Shown: piece by piece, positions 1 to 6,224 of the stretch
Numbering within the stretch: the stretch's first letter is position 1
How the letters are laid out: every line of letters begins with the position of its first letter
DNA from: Actinomycetales bacterium
GTDB taxonomy: Bacteria > Actinomycetota > Actinomycetes > Actinomycetales > Dermabacteraceae
Direction: 5' to 3'
Length of the DNA: 6,423 nt
Assembly (NCBI GenBank): GCA_012799425.1
Contig: JAAZLF010000680.1
Span: forward strand, 1 to 6,423
The notes under the pieces: model-generated
Database searches by the model: none
Told to the model about the DNA's origin: nothing
What the model saw: the letters and a program-made list of their open reading frames with translations, nothing else
Program-made: the position numbers and the translations under genes

Positions 1-57
1 CAGGTGACGGGCCTCATGGCTGCTGCTCTCGGCGCGACGAGCACTCGGGTGCCGTGC

Positions 58-1023
58 TCACCAGCCCCGCAGCGCCCAGGATGCCGCGTGCTCCGCGCCC
101 GGAGCCAGTCGCACCACATCGGTGCCGCTGCGGAACGCGTCGGGCGGGCACGTCATCGGCTCGACCGCGAGACCCTGGCGATGATTCTCGGGCTCCGGAC
201 GATCACCGGTGTGGACCTGGAGCCACGGAAGCTCCGGGCCCGCGCTCAGCTCCACGCCCGTGCCGCCGGGCGCGGTCACGGTGACACGGAACCGTCCCTT
301 CTCGTCACGGCCTAGATCGGTGAAGGCATGATCGATGAAGAGGTCGCCGATCGTGGCAGGGGAGCGGAAGTCGAACTCGCCGCCGGGGGAGACCTGCTCG
401 GTGCCGGTGGGCAGCAGGCGATCCTCGGTCACGGTCAGGACGGTGCCGGCATCCATCTGCAGGCTCCACGTATCCAGCGGCTCGGGCCCCGCGACCAGGT
501 ACGGATGGGGGCACACCCCGTAGGGCGCGTCCTGCTCGCCGAGGTTCCGGGCGGTGACCGTGGTGGTCAGACCCTCCTCGGGATCCAGCGCGTAGTGCAC
601 GGACAGCACCAGATGGAAGGGGTACCCGGTCGAGGGGAAGAGCTGCGTGCTGAGCACCAGCTCGTCCTCGGCGACCGTGACCGGGGAGAAGAGCTGGAAG
701 GAGACCAGCCCGTGGAGGGCGTTGCCGCGCTCCGGCTCCGTCAGCGCGGTCTGGATCTGCTGGCCGTCCCAGGTGTAGGAGCCGTCACCGATGCGATTCG
801 GCCACGGTGCCACGACCGCGCCCCGGTAGAACAGCATCGGTCCGGCCTCGGGGCTGCGCACCAGCAGCTCGCGGCCGCCCATGCTGAGACCCTCGAGGGT
901 GGCGCCGACCGCAGAGATCTCGGCCACGTAGGGGCCCGCGGTGAGGCGGAACAGCTGCCCGCGATCACGGGTGGTGCCGCCGGCGGGCAGCTCGATGCCC
1001 GCGGTGGGGGTGGAATCGTTCAT
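58..1023 (-). CDS. Aldose 1-epimerase-like protein (galactose mutarotase superfamily)
   Basis: A 321-residue protein of the usual length for the galactose mutarotase-like fold, which interconverts alpha and beta anomers of aldoses in the cytoplasm. Family landmarks appear in the expected order: PNRIGDG (residues 75-81, substrate-binding Arg), NALHG (101-105, catalytic His104), PHPYL (172-176, second His173), DHAF (231-234), LPWLQVHT (265-272) and AVEPMTCPPDAF (286-297, catalytic Glu288). The last motif resembles the bacterial YihR/YeaD-like branch rather than classical GalM, so the real substrate is uncertain. The start at 1023 is chosen because it overlaps the lutC stop as ATGA (1020-1023) and has an AGGAGA ribosome site 7 nt upstream; the frame stays open to 1434, but that part is antisense-frame shadow inside lutC. 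It is the last gene of the lut cluster and has no obvious role in lactate oxidation. No U-tract terminator is visible in the 57 bases after its stop. Confident for superfamily, not for substrate. Confidence 0.92.
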   Translation of the reverse strand: MNDSTPTAGIELPAGGTTRDRGQLFRLTAGPYVAEISAVGATLEGLSMGGRELLVRSPEAGPMLFYRGAVVAPWPNRIGDGSYTWDGQQIQTALTEPERGNALHGLVSFQLFSPVTVAEDELVLSTQLFPSTGYPFHLVLSVHYALDPEEGLTTTVTARNLGEQDAPYGVCPHPYLVAGPEPLDTWSLQMDAGTVLTVTEDRLLPTGTEQVSPGGEFDFRSPATIGDLFIDHAFTDLGRDEKGRFRVTVTAPGGTGVELSAGPELPWLQVHTGDRPEPENHRQGLAVEPMTCPPDAFRSGTDVVRLAPGAEHAASWALRGW

Positions 1024-1760
1024 GAGGTCTTCTCCTGCTCGAAGGGCTCTGTGTCGGTTTCCGGCTCGGGCTCGATGAGCACCACTTCGAGCCGGCGCGG
1101 CCCGTGGACGCCCTCGACGCGCTCCAGCTCGATATCGCTGGTCGCGCTGGGGCCCGAGATCATCGTCCAGGCCGCGCGGGGGTCCTCGCCCATCCGCTCG
1201 ATGGCCTTGGGGACACCGAGGACGATCTGATCGGCCTCGACCACCACGACGTGATGGTCCGGCACCAGCGAGATCGCACGCCGACCGCCCCGCGCATCGC
1301 CGCGCAGCACGATGGTGCCGGTCAGCGCGATCGCGGTATGGCATCCGGTGAGCACCGCATCGATCGCGTCGAGCGCATGCGGGTCTGCGCTGCCGTCGTC
1401 GACGATCAGCTCCGCCTCCACTTCGCCGGTCCACGGGGACGGGAGCGCGGAGGGGACAACGACGGTGCGAGCACCGCCCAGCGCGGCGGCGATGGCCGCG
1501 GGCGCGCGGGAGGGGGTGGTCCTGTGGACGATCGCGGTGTAGTCCTCGAGCCGCTGGACCAGCACTGCGCGCACCTTCTCGGGAGCGGTGCGCACCTCCT
1601 GCTTGTCATCCGCGCGCTGGTATGTGCGCGGCACGTCCTGCGCGGTGGTGATCTCGTCGCGGCGCGGGGCTGCCAGTGCTGTGCGCACCCGGGCGAGGAT
1701 CTCCTCCTTCGCGCTCATACCTGCGGTACGAGTGGGGCGCGCGTCCTTCCACTCGCTCAT
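1020..1760 (-). CDS. lutC: L-lactate utilization protein LutC (LUD domain)
   Basis: A 246-residue LUD-domain (YkgG/DUF162) protein, the third component of the LutABC lactate oxidation complex. The N-terminal helix (SAKEEILARVRTAL, 16-29) is followed by a Rossmann-like core. The signature lies at TGTIVL (147-152), then RRAISLVPDHHVVVV (160-174) and a C-terminal SGPSATSDIELERVEGVHGP segment (202-221), which is the SGPSxTxDIE/GVHGP block seen across LUD proteins. The ATG at 1760 overlaps the lutB stop (ATGA, 1757-1760) and has GAGGAG 5 nt upstream. A second in-frame ATG at 1718 (Met15) would give an N-terminus that looks more like other LutC proteins but has a weaker ribosome site, so the exact start is open. 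Residue 146 is Leu where I would expect an acidic residue before TGT. The C-terminus is a short acidic tail (EPEPETDTEPFEQEKTS). Confidence 0.94.
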   Translation of the reverse strand: MSEWKDARPTRTAGMSAKEEILARVRTALAAPRRDEITTAQDVPRTYQRADDKQEVRTAPEKVRAVLVQRLEDYTAIVHRTTPSRAPAAIAAALGGARTVVVPSALPSPWTGEVEAELIVDDGSADPHALDAIDAVLTGCHTAIALTGTIVLRGDARGGRRAISLVPDHHVVVVEADQIVLGVPKAIERMGEDPRAAWTMISGPSATSDIELERVEGVHGPRRLEVVLIEPEPETDTEPFEQEKTS

Positions 1761-3376
1761 GCCTGCTCCTCGGGTCCGGTGGCGCCGTCCGGAGTCGATG
1801 ACTCGTCAGAAGGCTCGGCCCCGGGATCTGTCTGCTGTGGTGTCTTGCGGTCCTTCTCGTGGTCCTTCTTTCGGTCCTTCTCGCGCTGATCCCACCACGA
1901 GCGGAACGAGGTCCCGGGCTTGGGCAGGTCGCGGTGATCGGTCCATCCGGGCACCAGCGGGAGCATGCCGGGGAGCTTGCCGATGTTCTTGCCGCGCAGC
2001 ACGGAGGTGAGCGGGCCTGCGGAGCGCACGGCGAGATCATAGGCGCGCGGCGAGGACATCAGGGTGCTCGCGCCCTGGAGCGCCAGGTCCCAGGAGCTGT
2101 GGAAGTCGCCGCGCGTCTCGCGCCGACGATCGACGTCCTCGGCCCGCAGATGCACCAGGATCTCCGGGATGTTGATCTTGACGGGGCAGACGTCGTAGCA
2201 GGCCCCGCAGAGGCTCGAGGCGTAGGGGAGGGATGAGTTCGGATCGTCGGTCCCGGCCATCCCGGTCATCTGCGGCGAGAGGATCGCTCCGATCGGGCCG
2301 GGGGAGGTCGATCCGTAGGCATGGCCGCCGGTGCGCGCGTAGACGGGGCACACGTTCAGGCAGGCGGAGCAGCGGATGCAGTGCAGCGCGCTGCGACCCT
2401 CAGGGTCCTCCAGCACCGCGGAGCGGCCGTTGTCCAGCAGCACGAGGTGGAACTCCTCGGGCCCGTCCCCCTCGTGCACGCCGGTGAACATCGTCGTGTA
2501 CGGGTTCATCCGCTCACCGGTGGACGAGCGTGGCAGCAGCTGGAGGAAGACCTCCAGATCCTGGAAGGTGGGGACGATCTTCTCGATGCCCACCACGGAG
2601 ATGAGAGTCCTGGGCAGGGTCAGGCACATCCGCCCGTTGCCCTCCGACTCGACGACCACCATGGTGCCGGTCTCCGCGACCGCGAAGTTCGCTCCGGAGA
2701 TCGCCACGGAGCCGGGCATGTCCAGGAACTTCTCGCGCAGGAAGCGACGCGCCGCCTCCGCCAGCTCCGAGGGATCGTCCGTGAGGGACGGGTCCAGGTC
2801 TGGCATCGCCGCCAGGAAGATCTCCCGGATCTCGGCGCGATTGCGGTGGATCGCGGGGACCAGGATGTGGCTGGGGGTGTCGTCGGCGAGCTGGACGATG
2901 AGCTCGGCGAGATCAGACTCGATCGCCCGGATCCCAGCGCTGGCCAGCACCTCGTTGAGAGCGATCTCCTGCGTGGCCATCGACTTGACCTTCAGGACCT
3001 CGCGCGCGCCGCGTTCGAGAGCTAGACGGGTGACGATCTCCCCGGCCTCGTCGGCGTCGCGAGCCCAGTGCACCACCCCGCCGGCGGCCGTCACGGACTC
3101 CTCCAGCTGCTCGAGCATCTCCGGGAGATGATCGGTGACCTGCCATTTCAGAGCGCTTCCCGCGCTGCGCAGCTTCTGCCAGTCGCGCACCTCGCGCACG
3201 GCCGCGCTGCGCTTGGACTGAATCGTGGAGGTGGCCCGCTGCAGGTTCTGACGCAGGGTGCCGTCAGCGAGCTCCTCGCGGGCCGCGTCCGGGAACCCGC
3301 GCTCTCCGCGCAGCGTCGAACCTGGCGAGGCGTGCTGCGGGCGCACCGACGGGATGCCGAGGTCGACGGTGGTCAT
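1757..3376 (-). CDS. lutB: L-lactate utilization iron-sulfur protein LutB
   Basis: A 539-residue protein with an N-terminal LUD domain and a C-terminal ferredoxin-like iron-sulfur domain; it acts with LutA and LutC in oxidising L-lactate to pyruvate. The LUD part carries HRNRAEIREIF (177-187), SGANFAVAETGTMVVVESEG (227-246) and RMCLTLPRTLISVVGIEKI (249-267). The cluster ligands are CIRCSACLNVCPVY (Cys333, 336, 339, 343) and LCGACYDVCPVKI (Cys390, 393, 397). Start at 3376: ATGA overlap with the lutA stop and GGGGAGG about 5 nt upstream. The frame is open back to 4291, but that is shadow of lutA. It is longer than the roughly 480-residue Bacillus protein, mostly because of an N-terminal extension and a hydrophilic, probably disordered tail from about residue 497, which contains an in-frame 12-bp tandem repeat. 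Identification is firm. Confidence 0.96.
   Translation of the reverse strand: MTTVDLGIPSVRPQHASPGSTLRGERGFPDAAREELADGTLRQNLQRATSTIQSKRSAAVREVRDWQKLRSAGSALKWQVTDHLPEMLEQLEESVTAAGGVVHWARDADEAGEIVTRLALERGAREVLKVKSMATQEIALNEVLASAGIRAIESDLAELIVQLADDTPSHILVPAIHRNRAEIREIFLAAMPDLDPSLTDDPSELAEAARRFLREKFLDMPGSVAISGANFAVAETGTMVVVESEGNGRMCLTLPRTLISVVGIEKIVPTFQDLEVFLQLLPRSSTGERMNPYTTMFTGVHEGDGPEEFHLVLLDNGRSAVLEDPEGRSALHCIRCSACLNVCPVYARTGGHAYGSTSPGPIGAILSPQMTGMAGTDDPNSSLPYASSLCGACYDVCPVKINIPEILVHLRAEDVDRRRETRGDFHSSWDLALQGASTLMSSPRAYDLAVRSAGPLTSVLRGKNIGKLPGMLPLVPGWTDHRDLPKPGTSFRSWWDQREKDRKKDHEKDRKTPQQTDPGAEPSDESSTPDGATGPEEQA
1849..1884. repeat. Three tandem 12-bp repeats inside lutB
   Basis: Three back-to-back copies, GGTCCTTCTCGT (1849-1860), GGTCCTTCTTTC (1861-1872) and GGTCCTTCTCGC (1873-1884), share GGTCCTTCT with divergence only in the last three bases. 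Being a multiple of three they keep the reading frame and encode a charged (R/K/H)(E/K)KD-type repeat around residues 498-509 of LutB. Confidence 0.8.
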
Positions 3377-4158
3377 GCGGACCTCCCCAGGATGGTCTCC
3401 GACGGGACGAAGGGATCCTCTCGGGTCGAGGCGAGGATCTGCGCGAGATGGACGGACCGCGGCGAGGCGTCGGTGCGGCGCAGCTTGCCGCCGATGTTCA
3501 TCAGGCACGACGCGTCGCCCGCGACCACGAACTCGGCGCCGCTGCGCACCACGTTCGCGGCCTTGTCGGTGACCATCGCATCGCTGGTCGCATCGTTCTT
3601 CACGGAGAAGGTGCCGCCGAAGCCGCAGCAGGTGTCCGACTCCGGGAGGTTCTTCACCTCGATGCCCTCCACCGAACGCAGCAGCTTCAGCGGCCGCGCG
3701 CCCACCTTCAGGAACCGCATCGAGTGGCAGGTGGGATGGTAGGTCACCGAATGCGGGAAGTAGGCGCCGACGTCGGTCACCCTGAGCACGTCGACCAGCA
3801 GCTCGGAGAGCTCGTAGGTCTTCGCCGACACGGCCGCGGCACGCTCCTCGAGCTCGCCGTCGCCCTGATGGCGCGCCACCAGCCGGTGCTGGTCCCGCAC
3901 GCATCCCGCGCAGGAGCCCGACGGCATCACGATCGCGTCGACCTCCTTGAGCGAGGCTTCGAAGGTGTCCACGAAGGAGCGCACGACGGGCGCGGCCTCC
4001 GTGTAGTAGCCGGAGTTGGTGTGCATCTGGCCGCAGCAGGTCTGACGCCTGTCGAACACGACCTCGTGCCCCAGCCGCTCGAGCAGCGTGACGGTCGCTC
4101 GGGCGACATCCGGGGCCATCACATCCACCAGGCACGTGGTCATCAGCGAGATGCGCAT
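3373..4158 (-). CDS. lutA: L-lactate utilization protein LutA (CCG-domain iron-sulfur protein)
   Basis: A 261-residue protein with two cysteine-rich CCG domains of the GlpC/HdrB type, which bind iron-sulfur clusters and handle electron transfer during lactate oxidation with LutB and LutC. Module one: Cys9, CCG at 41-43, and SGSCAGC (Cys83 and Cys86). Module two: Cys144 in YHPTCHSMR, CCGFGG at 177-182, and DASCLMNIGG (Cys218), the degenerate final element typical of this family. Length is normal for the family. The start at 4158 is chosen because the family N-terminus MRISLMTTC begins there, with AAGGA 6 nt upstream; the open frame continues to 4902 only as antisense shadow of mqo. First gene of the ATGA-linked lut set, 68 bases after the mqo stop, so it may be read from an mqo transcript or from its own promoter. 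Confidence 0.96.
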   Translation of the reverse strand: MRISLMTTCLVDVMAPDVARATVTLLERLGHEVVFDRRQTCCGQMHTNSGYYTEAAPVVRSFVDTFEASLKEVDAIVMPSGSCAGCVRDQHRLVARHQGDGELEERAAAVSAKTYELSELLVDVLRVTDVGAYFPHSVTYHPTCHSMRFLKVGARPLKLLRSVEGIEVKNLPESDTCCGFGGTFSVKNDATSDAMVTDKAANVVRSGAEFVVAGDASCLMNIGGKLRRTDASPRSVHLAQILASTREDPFVPSETILGRSA

Positions 4159-4186
4159 CTGCTGTCCTTCTTCCTCGTCGTGCGCT

Positions 4187-4224
4187 CGGGCGGTGCCGGC
4201 CCGCAGGACCGCGCCCGCCGCCCG
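4187..4224. other. Long-loop GC hairpin between mqo and lutA
   Basis: CGGGCGG (4187-4193) and CCGCCCG (4218-4224) are exact complements separated by 24 bases, filling most of the 68-base gap just after the mqo stop. No U-run follows. It could reduce read-through from mqo into lutA or protect the mqo mRNA end; in DNA this GC-rich it may also be accidental. Confidence 0.2.
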
Positions 4225-4226
4225 GT

Positions 4227-5711
4227 TCAGCTGTGGTGCAGGCCCAGTGCGTCGGCCGTTCGCGCGAGCGTCCGGTGCGCTTCGTCGACATCCTCGGACA
4301 GGGAACGACCCCAGCTCGGGACCATCTGGGTCAGAGCAGGACGCCAGGCGTCGATGCGCTGGGGGAACATGCGTTCCAGCATGGTCAGCATGATACTGGT
4401 GGCGGTGGAGGCGCCCGGCGACGCACCGAGCATGCCGCCGATCGAGCCGTCCGCCGCTGTGATCAGCTGCGTGCCGAACTGCAGCACGCCGTGCTTCTTC
4501 TTGTCCGGGGCGATCACCTGCACGCGCTGGCCGGCGGTGACCTCCTCCCAGTCCGCGGTACGGGCCTCGGGCATGTACTCCAGCAGAGCGTCGAAACGCT
4601 GCTGATGGGTGGCCGCGAGCTGCGAGCCGAGGTAGACCATGAGGTCGAGGTTCGGGGGCGCGACGGCCATCATCTGAGTGATGTTCGAGGGCTTCATCGA
4701 CTCGAACAGATCCGTGTAGCGGCCGGATTTGAGGAACTTCGGCGACCAGCCCGCGTACGGGCCGAACATCAGTGCACGCTTGCCGCCCACGTAACGGGTG
4801 TCGAGGTGGGGGACGCTCATCGGCGGAGCTCCCACGGCGGCCTTGCCGTAGACCTTCGCGTCGTGGCGGGCGATCGTCTCGGGGTCGGTGCAGCGCAGCC
4901 ACTGGCCGGAGATGGGGAAGCCGCCGAAGCCGCGGATCTCGTCGATCCCGGACTTCTGCAGCAGCGGCAGGGCGTAGCCGCCGGCGCCGACGAACACGAA
5001 CGGTGCGCGCACCACCCTGATCGAGTCGTCCTTCGTCGAGCGCACCATCACGCCCCAGTCCTCGCCCATGCGGCGCAGGTCCACGACCTCGGAGCCGGTG
5101 GAGACGGTGGTGCCGGTGCGCGAGGCGTAGTCGAGCATCTGGCGGCTCAGGGCGCCGAAGTCGACGTCGGTGCCGTCGGGGGAGCGGGTCGCGGCGATCG
5201 TCTCGGTGACCGGTCGGCCCTCGGCGACCAGCGGTGCCCAGTCGGCGAGGCGGGAGTGCTCGGTGCTGAACTCCATCCGATCGAACAGGGGGTTCGCGGC
5301 GAGCGCCTCGTGGCGCCGGCGCAGGTAGTCCACGTTCTCCATGCCGTGTACGAAGCTCATATGAGGGACGGTGTGGATGAACTCGGCGGGATCACCGATG
5401 CGATCGTTCTCCACCAGATGGGCCCAGAACTGCCGGGAGACCTGGAACTGCTCGTTGATCGAGATCGCCTTGGCGGGGCTGACCGAGCCGTCCACGTCCT
5501 GCGGAGTGTAGTTCATCTCGCACAGGGCGCTGTGCCCGGTGCCAGCGTTGTTCCAGGCGTCGCTGGACTCGGCCCCCAGCGTGTGCAGTCGCTCCAGAAC
5601 CACGATGTCCCAGGTGGGCTCGAGCTCGGTGAGCATCGCGGCGAGCGTCGCGCTGGCGATACCGCCACCGATCAGCACCGCATCCGCACGGGTCACGTCC
5701 AGGTCTGCCAT
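4227..5711 (-). CDS. mqo: Malate:quinone oxidoreductase
   Basis: A 494-residue FAD enzyme that oxidises L-malate to oxaloacetate and passes electrons to the membrane quinone pool, acting as a peripheral protein on the inner face of the cytoplasmic membrane. The FAD-binding GGGIAS (15-20) follows a short N-terminal strand, then VLERLHTLGAESSDAWNNAGTGHSA (38-62) with the WNNAGTGHSALCEMNYTP Mqo signature (53-70). Further family blocks are INEQFQVSRQFWAHLV (85-100), GFGGFPISGQWLRC (261-274), GGKRALMFGPYAGWSPKFLK (309-328), KKKHGVLQFGT (404-414) and MLGASPGASTAT (427-438). Length matches the family (about 490-500). The start at 5711 has GGAG 4 nt upstream and puts the flavin motif at the usual place; the frame is open to 5774 without a better start. 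There is no lipid anchor or transmembrane segment, as expected. It lies 127 bases after the DUF6458 gene and 68 bases before lutA. Confidence 0.97.
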   Translation of the reverse strand: MADLDVTRADAVLIGGGIASATLAAMLTELEPTWDIVVLERLHTLGAESSDAWNNAGTGHSALCEMNYTPQDVDGSVSPAKAISINEQFQVSRQFWAHLVENDRIGDPAEFIHTVPHMSFVHGMENVDYLRRRHEALAANPLFDRMEFSTEHSRLADWAPLVAEGRPVTETIAATRSPDGTDVDFGALSRQMLDYASRTGTTVSTGSEVVDLRRMGEDWGVMVRSTKDDSIRVVRAPFVFVGAGGYALPLLQKSGIDEIRGFGGFPISGQWLRCTDPETIARHDAKVYGKAAVGAPPMSVPHLDTRYVGGKRALMFGPYAGWSPKFLKSGRYTDLFESMKPSNITQMMAVAPPNLDLMVYLGSQLAATHQQRFDALLEYMPEARTADWEEVTAGQRVQVIAPDKKKHGVLQFGTQLITAADGSIGGMLGASPGASTATSIMLTMLERMFPQRIDAWRPALTQMVPSWGRSLSEDVDEAHRTLARTADALGLHHS

Positions 5712-5769
5712 GTCTCTCCGTTCGAGCGTTCGCGGGATCCGCCCGGAGGTTCTCGCGCTTGCCTCGCGC

Positions 5770-5787
5770 GGCACGGGCGGCCGTGCC
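5770..5787. other. Stable hairpin between the DUF6458 gene and mqo
   Basis: GGCACGG (5770-5776) pairs perfectly with CCGTGCC (5781-5787) around the 4-base loop GCGG. On the minus strand it falls 51 bases after the DUF6458 stop and 58 bases before the mqo start. There is no trailing U-run, so it is not a classical intrinsic terminator; it could be a U-tract-less actinobacterial terminator or a structure in the mqo leader. Confidence 0.35.
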
Positions 5788-5789
5788 GA

Positions 5790-5805
5790 ACAGGGTATCG
5801 CCTGT
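5790..5805. promoter_or_regulatory. Dyad overlapping a possible mqo promoter element
   Basis: ACAGG (5790-5794) and CCTGT (5801-5805) are inverted around GTATCG. On the minus strand the spacer and one arm include TACCCT (rc of 5792-5797), a weak TAnnnT -10 candidate about 80 bases before the mqo start. No matching -35 is seen. Low-confidence operator/promoter candidate. Confidence 0.2.
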
Positions 5806-5838
5806 CCTCGGGCGCACGGCGACCGCGGCCGAGCCTGC

Positions 5839-6081
5839 TCAGACGCCGGGCGGAGGGTCCCGCCGCTCGGAGACCGAGCGGCCCGGCGCGTTCTGGGTGT
5901 TCACGACCGTCTTGCGGGAGCGGAGCATGAGCAGCAGGCCCACCAGGAACAGCACGGCTCCGGCGGCCATCAGGATGGTGCCCAGCATCGCGGAGTCGAC
6001 CCCGGGGAGGTCGAACTCGAGGGCGAAGCGGGCGATGGCCCCGAGCACGAAGAGGATGATGCCGCCGACGATGGCGCCCAT
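5839..6081 (-). CDS. Small two-helix membrane protein, DUF6458-like
   Basis: An 80-residue protein with two hydrophobic segments, residues about 3-21 and 33-53, joined by a short loop (EFDLPGVDSAM) and followed by a basic, polar tail (RSRKTVV onward, probably cytoplasmic). The arrangement of a Gly-rich first helix, an acidic FDLPGVD loop and a GTILMAAGAV second helix resembles the actinobacterial DUF6458 family, whose function is unknown; this family call is from memory of the pattern. The start at 6081 has an excellent AAGGAG ribosome site 6 nt upstream. Transcribed away from clpC, with a palindrome and a long inverted repeat upstream. The gene downstream on the same strand is mqo, but 127 bases and a strong hairpin lie between, so they may be separate transcripts. 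Confidence 0.82.
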   Translation of the reverse strand: MGAIVGGIILFVLGAIARFALEFDLPGVDSAMLGTILMAAGAVLFLVGLLLMLRSRKTVVNTQNAPGRSVSERRDPPPGV

Positions 6082-6108
6082 GGGGTGCTCCTTCCGAAGC
6101 AGTCGATG

Positions 6109-6120
6109 TGACGTACGTCA
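6109..6120. promoter_or_regulatory. 12-bp perfect palindrome upstream of the DUF6458 gene
   Basis: TGACGTACGTCA is a perfect palindrome 27 bases upstream of the DUF6458 start codon. Immediately beside it the minus strand reads TACGAT (6120-6125), a possible -10 hexamer, so the palindrome would sit between -10 and the transcription start, a position suited to a repressor. No good -35 is visible. The factor is unknown; role inferred from symmetry and position. Confidence 0.4.
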
Positions 6121-6146
6121 TCGTACGCGTTGATGGGGTGTGCACT

Positions 6147-6169
6147 CGGCGACGTCGGGAACGTCGCCG
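6147..6169. repeat. Perfect 9-bp-arm inverted repeat in the divergent region
   Basis: The arms CGGCGACGT (6147-6155) and ACGTCGCCG (6161-6169) are exact reverse complements separated by CGGGA. No T-run follows on either strand, so it does not look like an intrinsic terminator. It lies 66 bases upstream of the DUF6458 start and 139 bases upstream of clpC, and shares GACGT/ACGTC with the palindrome at 6109-6120. Best read as an operator candidate; an RNA hairpin is possible if transcription passes through. Confidence 0.5.
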
Positions 6170-6174
6170 CGCCC

Positions 6175-6194
6175 GGGGCGGCCGGCCCCGCCCC
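6175..6194. repeat. GC-only dyad in the divergent region
   Basis: GGGGCGG (6175-6181) and CCGCCCC (6188-6194) are exact 7-base complementary arms around CCGGCC, followed closely by a second small dyad, CCCGG-TGCG-CCGGG (6193-6206). The stretch is made only of G and C, so such symmetry can arise by chance, and no function can be assigned. Confidence 0.25.
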
Positions 6195-6224
6195 CGGTGC
6201 GCCGGGCGGGCCGAGCGGGACCGC

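Noticed and set aside
1..17. A possible start of another minus-strand gene (ATG at 17, reading MRPVT)
   Set aside because: Only five codons are visible and there is no convincing ribosome site upstream, so nothing can be supported.
39..59. GAGCAC/GTGCTC dyad overlapping the epimerase stop, as a terminator
   Set aside because: The stem is six bases with a 9-base loop, it overlaps the stop codon and no U-run follows; too weak to call.
1024..1434. An N-terminal extension of the epimerase frame up to 1434
   Set aside because: The extra sequence is an arginine-rich shadow of lutC; the mutarotase fold begins after the ATG at 1023.
3373..3600. Apparent loss of the last cysteine in the second LutA CCG module (CLMN instead of CxxC)
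   Set aside because: LutA/GlpC-type proteins commonly have this degenerate DASCLMNIxG form, so it is not a defect.
3377..4291. An N-terminal extension of the lutB frame up to 4291
   Set aside because: The added residues are Arg/Gly/Ala-rich shadow of lutA in another frame; the coupled ATG at 3376 with GGGGAGG matches the real LutB.
4233..5930. A plus-strand open frame of 565 codons opposite mqo
   Set aside because: It lies antisense to a clear Mqo and its translation is low-complexity, rich in Arg, Gly, His, Val and Ala with no recognisable family. Such mirror frames are normal in high-GC coding DNA. The same applies to the plus-strand frames at 328-1230, 1104-1889, 2321-3131 and 3448-4605.
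6157..6162. GGGAAC as a SigR/SigH-type -35 for clpC
   Set aside because: SigR/SigH promoters need GTT about 16-20 bases downstream; only G/C-rich sequence without GTT is there, and the motif is part of the 23-bp inverted repeat.
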